Shown here: one piece after another, positions 1-12,000 of the stretch
How the letters are laid out: every line of letters begins with the position of its first letter
How positions within the stretch are numbered: position 1 is the stretch's first letter
From: an uncultured Clostridia bacterium
GTDB taxonomy: Bacteria; Bacillota; Clostridia; Peptostreptococcales; Anaerovoracaceae
DNA length: 18,923 nucleotides
NCBI GenBank assembly: GCA_938009115.1
Contig: CALLHZ010000030.1
Location: 1-18,923 of the forward strand
Direction: 5' to 3'
The notes under the pieces: generated by a model
Databases searched by the model: none
The model's input: only the letters and a program-made list of their open reading frames with translations
What the model was told of the DNA's origin: nothing
Translations under genes and position numbers: made by a program

Positions 1-3000
1 CCCTGGTGGAAGACGATATCGGGGTGTCCAGCGTCACCTATGAATACCAGCCCTACAGCGATCCCGCCGGCGCGGTGTGGGAGACCATCACCGTGGTGAG
101 CGGCGCTGCCATTACGCAAAAGACCACCAATTTGACCGATTATGACGGCTTTGAAGAAACGCTCTTCAGCGGCGCGGCCAGCTGGGATGCCTCCGCGCTG
201 GCCCCTGGCGCCTATACCGTCCGCATCACGGTCCAGAACATGGGCGGCTCGGAATCTGTGAGCATCCAGACCCGAACCTTCAACCTGGTCAAGAGCAATA
301 CGGCGGCTGCCCCTGTCGTGACGGTGGACAATCCCATGACCGGCGGCAAGCTGATCCTTCTGATGACCCTTCCAGTGGTGACCGGCGAGAATACGGCGCC
401 CATGGACTACTTTACGCTGTACCGGAGCACGGAAAGCGGCTTTGAGCCGGGTCCGGCCACCCTGCTGGCTGATGAGGTCCGGGGCAATTACATCGATACG
501 AACGGTCTGATCAACGGCGTCACCTACTATTATATCGCCACTATGACCGACAAGGCCGGTAACATCGGGACCCAGCGGACGCTGCAGGTCTCCGGGGTGC
601 CTACTGCCGAAAGCGGTCTTGCGATCCTGAGTCCCGCCGATGTCACGGCCAGCCCCGACGCGCCGTTGATCGACCGGGAAAACACCATCACCGCCCGGGT
701 GACCAACCAGGGTTATGCCACGGCCCAGGGCACGGTGACCTATTCCTACTCCCTGGATGAAGGAGCCTCCTGGACGGAGATCGGCCAGAAGACCTTTACG
801 GGCCTGGTAGGCAACACTGCGGTGAATGTGACCACGACTTGGACGCCTCCGGTCTCCATCAGTGCCGGCGCGTCCCTGCGACTGAAAGCCGCCGTGGCTA
901 CCACCGGCAGCACCACGGAAACAGCGGGGGCCAGGGCCAAGGAGCAGATCCAGCTGTTCACCGCCAACGCGGCCCCCACGGCTGTTCTCACCGTGAAAAA
1001 CGGCGCAACCGTGGTGGCGGAAGCCGGGTCCGTGCCCACGGGCACGATCCTCGCCTTCTCCGCCGACGGGTCGGCGGACGCCGGCGCCGGCAACTACATC
1101 AACGAATACCGCTGGACCTTCGGCGACGGCAAGACCCTCACGGGCAAGAACGTCACCTACGGCTATGTCCAGCCGGGCACCTATACCGTGCAGCTCCGGA
1201 CCACCGACAACCAGGGCGCTCAGACCACGACCGTCCAGAGCCTGGTCATCACCGACAACCGGCCGGACCTCTTCGTGGAGTCCTTATCCTGGACGCCGGA
1301 GGATCCCAGAGAAAACGACGTGGTGACCCTCCGGGCCGTCATCGGCAACAAGGGTAAGGGCCCCAGCAACCTGGGCTTCCTTGTAGGCTTCTATTTGAAT
1401 AATAAATACATGGGCTACACCAAAGTAGCCGACGGCACCGTGATCCCCGTGGGCGGCACCACGGAAGTGACCTACACCTGGGTAGCTTCCGCCGGCGACT
1501 ATGTGGTCACGGCCAAAGCCAATGATATCCTGGACAATCTGAAGGAGACAGACAAGAACAACAACACCATCACGCGGAGCATCAATTCGACCCAGACCAG
1601 CTTCGTGGATATTCAGGTGACCGATATCAGCTGGACGGGCAAGGACATGGGGACGACCCATTTCAATTCCGAGGAAGTGTTCCAGTATACGGCCACGGTG
1701 AAAAACGCCAGCGCCGACCGTGCTGCGGACCAGCCTTTCTACGCGTCCCTGTACATCGACGACGTGCTGATCTCCACCAAGCAGGTCTCCACCCTGGCCA
1801 TCGGCGCCCAGACCACCGTCAGCTTCCCGGTGAAGCCTACGGCGGGCGTTCACACCCTGGAAGTGCGGGCCGACGTTACGAACCCGGTCCATCTGGAACT
1901 CGATAAGAGCAACAACCTGTACGAAGCGGAGACCCCTGCCTTTACCGTGGAGTTCCCCAGCATCATTGTGGAAAGTATCACCTGGGAGCCCCAGGAGACG
2001 CGGTTTGCCCAGGGAACGTCCCTGCTGTTCAGCGTCAAGCTGACCAACGCTTCGGCCTTTGCCATCGCAGATGCCTTTAAGGTCGATCTGCGCATCGGCG
2101 CGACCTCCTTCCGCAAGATCGACGTGGCCGGCATGGCCGCCGGCGAGTCCAAGACCGTCACCGGCCGCTGGACTGTGGTGGAACCGGTCCAGGAGGCTGA
2201 CGGCACTCAGCGGCCTTTCGTGTTCAACGTAAAAGTGGACGAGGAACTCAGCGTTCTTTCCGCTGCCGTGACGGACAGCAGGACGCTGCCTTCCTTCGAT
2301 ATCATTTACCCGGACCTGAATATCACGTCGGTGCAGGTCCCCACTTCCCTGAAATTCGGCACTCCTGCCACCTTCATTGCGTCCGTGGGCAACGAGAGCC
2401 TGGCCACGGTGTTTACGCCCTTTACGGTAGGTCTGTATGCCAGGCCCTACGTGGAGGACCGGCCCGCTCAAGATGCGGACAAAGACTGGACGCAGGTGGC
2501 AGGATATTCCTTGCAAGGGCTGAAGGGCTACAGCACTTCCTTCGTGCCGCTCACCTACACGCCCAGAACAGCGGGTGAGTTCGAGTACAAGATCGTGGCG
2601 GACAACTACAACGCCATCCGCCAGGAGCCGGTGGTGCCTGAACGGCCCAGAAACCGCATCTGGATAACGGATCCCATCACCGTGGAAAATCAGATCATCA
2701 TGGTCACCAGCCCCAACAGCGAAATGGCCGACGAGGACTTCCTGGCTGTGCTGTATTCTTCGACTGACGACTACATCCCCATTCAGGCACGGTTCTACAA
2801 CTCGGCAACCCCGGGGACCCTGCTGGACAACGATGACGGCGTCACAGCCCGTTATATCCTGAAGCTGGGCTCCGAAGTGAAGCGCGAAGGCGACATGGAA
2901 TGCCAGGTCAACGACATCTTTACCGCCAACATCCCCCTGGCTGTGTTGGCCAGCGGCACCTACACCCTCACCATTGAGGGCGGACAGGGCGGCGGCGCCA

Positions 3001-6000
3001 CCATCAGTGAAGTGGTGAATATCAAGGTCATCGAAAACACCATCGCCACGGTATCCGTCAACGCGCCCCGGTACCAGCTGGGCGAAGAGGTCCGAATCAC
3101 CGGCAACTTTACCTTTGCCAACGGCGAACCCATGGCCAACGAGACCGTGGTCCTGGATCTGATGCTCCTGCCCAGGCTCCCCGAGCCCAGACTGGGCCGC
3201 GATGAGCGGGGCAACGAGATCCTGCTGCAATACCAAGGCGAACACATTCGTTTCCTGCAAACGGACGCCAACGGCGACTTCACCTACAGCTTCTACCCCA
3301 GGCACGGCGAAGCGGGCCACTGGGATGTGAGCGTGTTCGCGTTCCAGCGTATGCTGGGGAATGCGGCCACCACGTCCTTTGAGGTCCGGGGCCTGACGGC
3401 GGATCCTTCCAGCCTCCAGCTGACGGCTGTGAAGAATTCCACGTTCTCCAAGACCATTACGATCAAGAACGCGGCCATGGCCGGCGACAACGCCCTGAGC
3501 GGGCTCACCGCCGTCCTGACGAAGCTGGAAGGCAGCAATGTGGTGGCCACCATGGATACCACAGGGATGCTGCGCATCCTGCCGCCGGCAGCCTCCACCT
3601 CGGTGGTGCTGAACTTCTCCGCCGCCCTGGACGCTTCGGATACAGCCTCCTACCGGCTGGAAGTGACGGCGGCCGACGGCACGAAAGCTGTCAGCAACAT
3701 CCGCCTCAACCTCCGCCCGGCCACGCCGATCCCCGTCACAGATCCCAAGGGGGTCCAGGTGGGCATCAATCCGGGCACCGAGATCGTCAAGACCATCAAG
3801 ATCACCAATAAAGGTCTGGGCGCCATGAACGGCATCTATCTGGAGCAGCCGGCCAACGTGCCCTGGATCCGGGCGGCCAACCTGACGAAAGTGAACCTGC
3901 TGCCGGCGGAAAGCGCTTACTTCGACGTGATCTTTGCCCCCGGCGAGACCATCGGTCTGGGGCAGTATCAGGACCGGATCAAGGTGACCAACGGCAATTA
4001 CATGGCCCTGGTGACTGTGGCCGCCGAAGTGTCCACCAACCGACTGGGCGACCTCTCCTTTGTGGTGGCCGACGACACGGGAAGCCGTGTGCCCAACGCC
4101 ACCATCACCCTGGTGAGTCAGGATGAATATACCTTCTCCGAAAACGGCGTCACCCGGACCTACTATCAGACCTTCTCCGGCCGCACCGGCGCCGACGGCA
4201 CGGTCACCTTCAGCCAAAAACCGCTGGGCGACTACGATTACACTATCACCGCCAGCGGGCGCAAGAACCTGTCCGGCGCCTGCAGCATCATGCCCGGCAC
4301 GGCCCTGGCCCCCGTGGAAGTGACCATGGAGAGCCTGCCGGTCCAGATCGAGTGGACCGTGGTGCCCACGACGATACAGGATGAATATGAGATCAAGCTG
4401 AATCTGGAGTTCGGGGTCAACATCCCTACACCTCAGTTCGGCTATGTGCCGCCCTGGGTCAATATTCCCAAGGACGTACAGTCCACCATGATCGTGGAGG
4501 CCCAGGTCGTGAATACCGGCCTGATCGCCCTGACCGACGTTACGGCCCAGGTGGTCCGGCAGAACGCTGCCGACACGGGCATCAGCATCGTGGGCGGCGG
4601 CTACATCGGCGAGATCCCGGCCCACGGCAGCGTCCGGCTGCAGCTGGAGGTCCAGAAGGGGCAATACCTGCTGCCCTACAGCAAAATGCCCAACTTTATC
4701 CAGCTGAAGGGCAACTATGTAAGCTTCGACCCGGATACGGGACTGCCCGAAAATCCGGCGAAATTCGTGGAATCCAAGCTGCCGCTGTACAATCCCAGCG
4801 ACACGCCTGTGAGCGTCACCATCAAACCGGCAGACGGTTCGGCGGCCAAGGTGGAAGAGTTCAAGATGCCCGAAGGGCAGCTAAGCGAGATCGACTATCT
4901 GCTTCCGCCGCCCGCGCCCCCCGCCACCGATGACGTCACCGGCGGCAACAGCGTCTACGAGATCATCAAGCTTTCCGTGGATCAGACGGCCACCATCGAA
5001 CGGCAGGCCTTCGACGCCACCCTGCGGATCTCCAACGGCTATCCCAGCTATTCCCTGCAGAACGTGAACGTCCGGGTGAAGCTCACCGACGCCGACGGCT
5101 TGGATGTGCCTGCTTCGAAATATGTGCTGCGGACCACCGGCATCACGGGCATCGACAGCCTGGACGGCGCTTCCTTCCTGGGCGCAGGCAAGTCCCTGGT
5201 CGGCCAGTGGCAGATCATCCCCCTGGTAGGACTGGGCGGCGACGATCCGGACACCGGCAACACCTATTATGCCAGCGCCGTGGTCAGCTATTACGTGAAC
5301 GGCACCTTTGTGGAAACTTCCACGGAGGGCGTTGCCATAACGATCTATCCGCAGCCCCAGGTGACACTGGATTACTATGTGCCTCACAAGATCCTCTCCG
5401 GTGTGCCCTTTAAGCTAGGCGTCACCGCCACGAACAACGGCAGCGGCTGGGCCCGGAATCTGTCCATCGATTCGGGCAAGCTGGAGATCACCACGAACCA
5501 GGCGGGCCTGCTCACCGAGTTTGAGATCATCGGCGGCTCCTGGGGCTCGTCCTCGGGCGAAGGCTTTAAGCTGTCCCTGGGCGACATCCCCCCCGAGGGC
5601 ACCACGATGGAAACCTCGGAGGGCGCCATCGCCCTGGCCAATTCCGTGAGCGGCTACTGGCTGGTGCGCTGGAAGATGTACGAGAGCGGCGAAGGCGCCA
5701 AGCCCTACGAGGGCGAGTTCCGCAAGTTCACCGCCACCATCACCCATAAGACCTACGAAGGCGTGGAACTGGATTCCCTGATCGTGGGCGTCAATACGAA
5801 TATCATCGGCAAGGACGACCTGCTGCCCGATCCGGTCACCGGCGAGACCCTGTCCCTGATCAACGAGGGCTACACGGGCTTCCCGAATTATCTGATCAAT
5901 CTCAAGAGCGGTCAGAAGACGGCCATCCACGTGCCCGACAACACCACCGTGGTGACCCCGCTCACCGACGAGACCAGCATCCTGAAGCTGCAGGTGCCCA

Positions 6001-9000
6001 AGCCCGGGTTTACTCTCGGCGAGAGCAGCGTCCGTTATCAGGTGATCATGCTGCCCGACGAACGTCCCGGCAGCAGCCTGGCGACGGTGAATCGCTATCT
6101 GTCGGATACCACCACCGCCGCCGGCGTCACCCTGTCGGTGAACAACTACTGGCGTGACTACGGCTATATCTACATCATCGACGAGATCCCCAAGACCGAG
6201 GACGCCGCCGCCTTTGCGGACAATGTCTGGTACACCGTGGAATACGGCGCCGGCACCGTGATCAACGTGGTGGAATACGGGCGCGAATACATGATTGAGG
6301 GCGAGCTCGAGCCTCAGGTCGCATACTACGACATCGGGCTGAATCCCGACCCGGGCCAGACCATTTCCGTCCGGGCGGAGTTGGAGAACAAGGGCAAATA
6401 CGCTCTGGAGAACGCCTCGGTCTACTTCGAAGCTGAAAAGGACGGCCGCATCGTCGTGATCGGCACCGGCGATCCCATCGCCAGCCTGCTGCCCGGCGAA
6501 GCCAAATACGTATACGAAGAATTCGTCACGCAAGGCGACGTCGTGGATACCAGCGGCGCAGCCATCGAGGTCCTGAGCGGGGAGTGGATCCTCCGGGCTT
6601 ACCTGATGGAGGGCGAGATCCGCAACGACCGGATCCTGAAAGAAACGAAGCTGATCATCAACTCCGGCCCCGTAGCCATGGCGGCGGACATCGCTGATGC
6701 CATGGCAGGGCAGCCGACTTATTTTGACGCCTCCCGGTCCTACGACCCCGACGGCTATCTGGTGAATTATCTCTGGGACTTCGGCGACGGAAGCTCGGCC
6801 AACGGCCTCACCGCCACGCATACGTTCCTGTCCGGCGGCTCCAGAACGGTCAAGCTGACGGTCACCGACAACAACCTGACCATCGGCACTCTGGACCTGA
6901 TGGTGACTGTGGAGGACGACCGGCCTGACCTGAAGATTGCTGACCCGGCCGTACCCGGTGATCCCATGAGCGGCGTTAAATTCTACAAGGACGGCATTCA
7001 GGTCGCCCGCAACGCCCTTTCCGAGGGCGATGTGGTGACGGTCCGGGCTACACTGTACAACGAGCCCAACAGCGCATGGTGGGATGATTATGAAGGAAAA
7101 GATGTAGACCCGACAAAGCTCAGCGTTGCTGTAGAAAACAAATTTTATGTAGGATTCTATGTGGATTATCAATACAAGGGATATAAGACCTACGATGCAG
7201 CAGCCGATCCGATCGGCGTGAACGAAACCGGCATCATCGAGTTCAACTGGACCGTACCTGCAGGCAACCATATCGTGACGGTGATCGCCAACGACATCGG
7301 CAAGATGATCGATGAGCGGAACCACGACAACAACCGGCTTGACGTTCAGGCCGGCGCCGGGCAGATCTACTTCCCGGATCTGAAGCCTGTTTCGACTCAG
7401 GTTGGCGAGGTCCTCACAGACAGCTTTACCGTGGGGATCGACGGTCCCGTGGCTTACAAGAGCAGTGTGCCGCTTTCGGTTCAGGTCGAGAATGCCGGGG
7501 ATGCAGCGGCAGGCACCTTTGTGGTGAGCTTCTTTGCCAACGGCAAGCTCGTGGCAAGGGAGACCGTGGCGGGCGGCCTGGCTGCAGGCGCAAGCACGAC
7601 AGTCACCAGCAGCTTCCGGCCCTCCGAGGAGGGGACCTTCCGGTTCGAAGCCCTGGTGGACGGCCCCGGAAGCTACGTGGTCGAATCCAACGAAACCAAC
7701 AACCGCCAGAGCCTGACCCGGGAGGTCGCCATGACTTATCCGGATCTGTACCTGAGCGATATTTCCATCACACCGGCCAGCGGCGCCATCACCGGCACCG
7801 ATCCGGTGACGGTGACCCTGAACCTGAACAACGCCGGCTCGGCCATCGAAGACAATGAGATCGAACTGAACTTCTACTCAGACAACCTGTTCATGGGCAC
7901 GGTGCGAAAGGATGCTTTGGGCGCCGGCGCGAAGCTGCCTGTGTCCTTCATCTGGACCAGGCCAGTGGCCGGCGGCAAGACCATCGCCGTCACCGTGAAC
8001 GAGCGGGGCAATATCGTGGAGAGCGATCTGGCCAACAACCGGATCTCCCGGGACTTTACCGGAACCATCACCACGCTGCTGCCCAACCTGAGGGTGGAAA
8101 GCATCGTTTCTGCTGATGAGAGCGGCAGTGATACCTCCTACGGCGAGAACATCCGCACCACGGTGACGATCAAGAACACCGGCAGCGCGACTGCGACTGC
8201 GCCCTTCGACGTCACCCTTTACGTGAACGGCGTGGAGAAAGCCCGCAAGACCGTCGCCTCCAACGCCGGCCCGGGACAGACCGTTGCCGTTGAGCTGCCT
8301 CTCTGGACCGCCGACCTGTTGCCCACCGGCACCTACACGTTGACGGCCTACGCCGACAGCGAGATGAATATGAGGCTGGCCGACCGCCGCCAGGCCACCG
8401 GCACGGCGCTGCTGGCTTTGGCCGGAGGCTATCAGCTGACGGCTCTTCCCATCGCCGCCATCACCGAAAACGGCACCGCCGTGATCGAGGCGGACCTGCG
8501 GCACTCGGATACCAACTGGCTGCCGGAGGACGGCGCAAAGATCCTCTACGAGATCTACGCCGGCGAGAATCTGGCGTCCAAGCCGGTATCGGATCCGCTG
8601 TACGAAGGGGAAATGAACTACCGCACGGCCACGGCCCGATACACGGCAAAACAAAGCTTTGCATCCCTGCCCGTAGGCAAATACACCGTCTTCCTGACGG
8701 CAACCTCTGCCGACGGCCTTACGCCTTACGCGACAGCTTCGACAGGACTTGCCTGCGCCAACGATTTCGAGGTGAGCGTCCACACGAACAAGACGCAGTA
8801 TCCTGCCGGCGAAGACATCCTGATCAGCGGCAGCGTGGCCGGCGTTTCGGCCACAGGCACCCGCGCCCTGATCCATATCATCGGCGAGGAAGAATGGCGG
8901 ATCCCCGTGGACTGCGACGCCTCCGGCAATTATGCCTATACCTTTGAGCTGCCCGCAGACTTCGGCGGCAGCTACAGCGTCTGGGTCTCTGCCCGGGTGG

Positions 9001-12000
9001 GCGAGATCGCCAAACAGAGCGAATCGAAAGTATTCACCGTGGAAGGCGTCTGTCTGGGCATCCCCGCAGCAGTGGAGATCGTACAAGGCAAGACGAAGAC
9101 CATCGCCGGCTCCGTCGGCAACGTGGGGACCATGGATGTCACCGGCCTTTCCGTAGGCAGCTTCCTGCCTGTGAGCGGAAGTCCGGGGCTGGCTCTTGGG
9201 GCAGTCACTTACACCTTGCCTGTGAACGGGACCCTGGCCATCGGCCAGACGGCCGATGCCGCCCTGGAGATCACCGCCGCCGCGGATACCGCGCCCGGCA
9301 CCTATACCTATCAGTTGACCATGAACTATCAGGCCAACGGCGCCAAGAGCCGGACGGTACCCATTTCCGTGACGGTGATCGAGGCCGTGGCCGGTATGGA
9401 GACAGAGATCCTTACGGTCCGGGAAAGCGAAGGAACGCCGCTCCGGAACAAAATCGTCACAGCAGTGCGGCCGGGAGACGGCGTGAGCCAGGTGGTCCGC
9501 ATCACCAACAGCGGCACCAAGACCCTGTCCAATCTGACGGCATCCCTGCGGGAGAATCTCCCCTGGATGACCCTTACCACCAACGGCGTGCGCAACGTGC
9601 TGCCTCTGTCCGACGGACTGTCTATACGGGACAAGGACGCCAGAGCTGTGGTGCAAATCTACATCGCGCCCACGACCCATGTCCAGGAAGGCGTCTACGA
9701 GGATGAGCTGGTCCTTGCCGCCGACGGCGTGGAGACTGTGCGCATCCCGATCTCGATTTATGTGGGGGTCCGGGATCAGGGCACGGTGGTCTTTGAAGTA
9801 CGCAACAGCAAACAGACCGCCGTCGCCGGCGTTTCCGTGGAACTGATCGGACCCGAGGCCGCCGAAGGCCAGCAGGCCGCAAGCGCTGTACGCAAAGCCC
9901 TCTCCGAGGACGGAAGCAAGGTGACCGACGGCATGAGCGAGACCGACCGCCAGGGCAAACTGACCGGTCAGGTACGGTTCGACAATATTCCTGCCGGGAT
10001 CTATACCCTCAACGTGAACGGCGCCGGTCTGGAACCCTATTCGGCCACCGTAGAAGTGGCGGCCGCCGTGGACCTGTCGGCCCAGATCGTCACGTTGAAA
10101 GAAATGCCCTTTACCTTCACCTACGATGCAGCCGCCGTGATGACCGCCGAACGGTCCGCCGTTTCGGCAGGCAACTATGCCGGCGCCCTGTATCAGATGG
10201 AGAACAACAAATATGCGGCCAAAGAGACGGCCATCGTGCCCAACTTCCCCGGAGACGAAGTCGAGTTCTATTACCTGGCTGCCATGATCCGGGGCGGTGT
10301 GGCCATCACCAATCCTTCGGCAGACACCCCCATCCGGGGCGTGGTGGCCGAAGTGGACGAAAGCGGCACCGGCCTGCCGGAAGGCACCTTCCTGCTCAGC
10401 AGCAGCGGCGCCAGGACTTCCCGCAGAGAGCTGGGGACCCTGAATCCGGAAGACGTGATGGACATCAACTGGATCGCTTCCACCGACAACTTCTATGATC
10501 AGGCGACCCTGGGCGCCCCCGACGGGACAGGCCAGTTTACGGCTTCCTTCCCCGAGGGCGTGGATCTTGCAAGAGTCCGCGCCTGGATCAGCGAGGTCGA
10601 CTACTTCGGCAGCGGAGCCCTATCCATGGTCTCCTACGATCCGGAGACAAATAACGGCTTGTTCCGTACCAACCAGAAGGATGAAAGCGGCGCCTTTGTG
10701 CTGCCCCTGAATGAAGTGCCCAAATACACCCGGGAGACCGAGTTCAACTTTACGATCAAGATCAGCGGCAGCGCCGTCATCGGCGAAGAGACCACAGTTT
10801 TGAGCTGTGACATCCCCGTGCTGGTGCGTTACTTGCCTGGCTCCGCATACCTGAGCGACGATAGCGGCGAGATCACCCGCATGACCACCAGCTACAACGG
10901 CTTGTTCGAAGGCAGCCGCATCAACGGAGAGAAGAGCTTCAGCCGGAGCTTCCTGTCCAAGGTGAACAAGAACAGCGGCGAGCCGGAACGCATGGGCGAT
11001 GCCCTGTCCGACTTCGGTTTTGCCCAGGACGTGTCCGTGGAGAAGCAGAGCACCAGGCTGAACTTCAGCCTCAAGAATCCCTCGGCGGACAGCTTTATGC
11101 AGAACATGACCATCGTTTTGAAGGTGGCCGACGGCATGCCCAATCCCGACGGGACGTTGGGGGACAACATCCGGATGATCACAGGCCTGACGGATCCGAA
11201 GGTACTGATCCGCAAGGACGTGGCCGCTGCGGCTACTTCCAGCGGCGGCATCGTCTTCGACGAAGCCACCGCCACCCTGACGGTGCCCGAGATGGCTCCC
11301 GGCGAAGAACTGGCCGTGGATTTCCTGATCCTGCCGCCGGAAGGCATCAACACTTACTACAGAGATATGCTGTCCTACTTCGACGAGTACGAAGGCCTCT
11401 TCGACGAGGCGGACATGGGCATTGCCAACATCTACTCCTGGCTGGAATACAGCTTCGACGTTTCCTCTACGTCCCTGTCCGATCTGGGCAGCAGCGTCGA
11501 GGAGTCGGTCAGCGGCGTCACAGCCGTCCGGGAGCAGGAAGTGACGGCGGCGCCCAAGGTCTATCTGAGCTATGAACTGATCCCCGGCGCTTTGACCGAC
11601 AGCTACAAGCTGCGGGTGAACGCCACCAATATCGGCGAGGGTCCGGCTTTCGGACTCACCGTGGCCGCTCCCGTGATCCCCTCGCCGGGGAACGTGACGG
11701 AGATCTGGCACATTTATTCGGCCAACCACGGCTTCACCAACGGGCCGGATATGCTCCTGGGCGATTTGAAGCCCGGCGAGACCACCTACGGCGAATTCAC
11801 TATCTACGCGCCGGGTATCGAAGACTGGACGAACCTGCCGGGTCTGGCAGTCCGCACGGTCCAAAGCGGCAATGTGGTCGTTGCGCCGCTGTCACTGCAG
11901 CGGTATGATCCGGTGGCCTATCAGGCTGTCCTGGATCAGCTGATCGTCGAACTGGATCGCATGAGCGGCGCCATCGAAGGCGCTGTGGACAAGATCGGAT

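Noticed and set aside
6..8. GTG as the true start of the giant gene
   Set aside because: There is no ribosome binding site or signal peptide. The protein begins in the middle of a beta-sandwich, and the frame is open to the left edge.
839..1357. A 172-codon + strand frame overlapping the giant gene, and a similar one at 14030-14608
   Set aside because: The translations are Arg/His/Gly-rich and low in complexity, typical of a shifted frame of GC-rich coding sequence. No ribosome binding site or domain is seen.
1284..4664. A very long open frame on the minus strand (over 1,100 codons), with others such as 11892-14393 and 5415-7325
   Set aside because: They lie wholly inside the giant gene and their translations are rich in His, Gly, Arg and Val without any domain pattern. 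Long antisense frames are expected when a GC-rich gene avoids certain codons. The + strand frame shows clear PKD, CARDB and Ig-like motifs.
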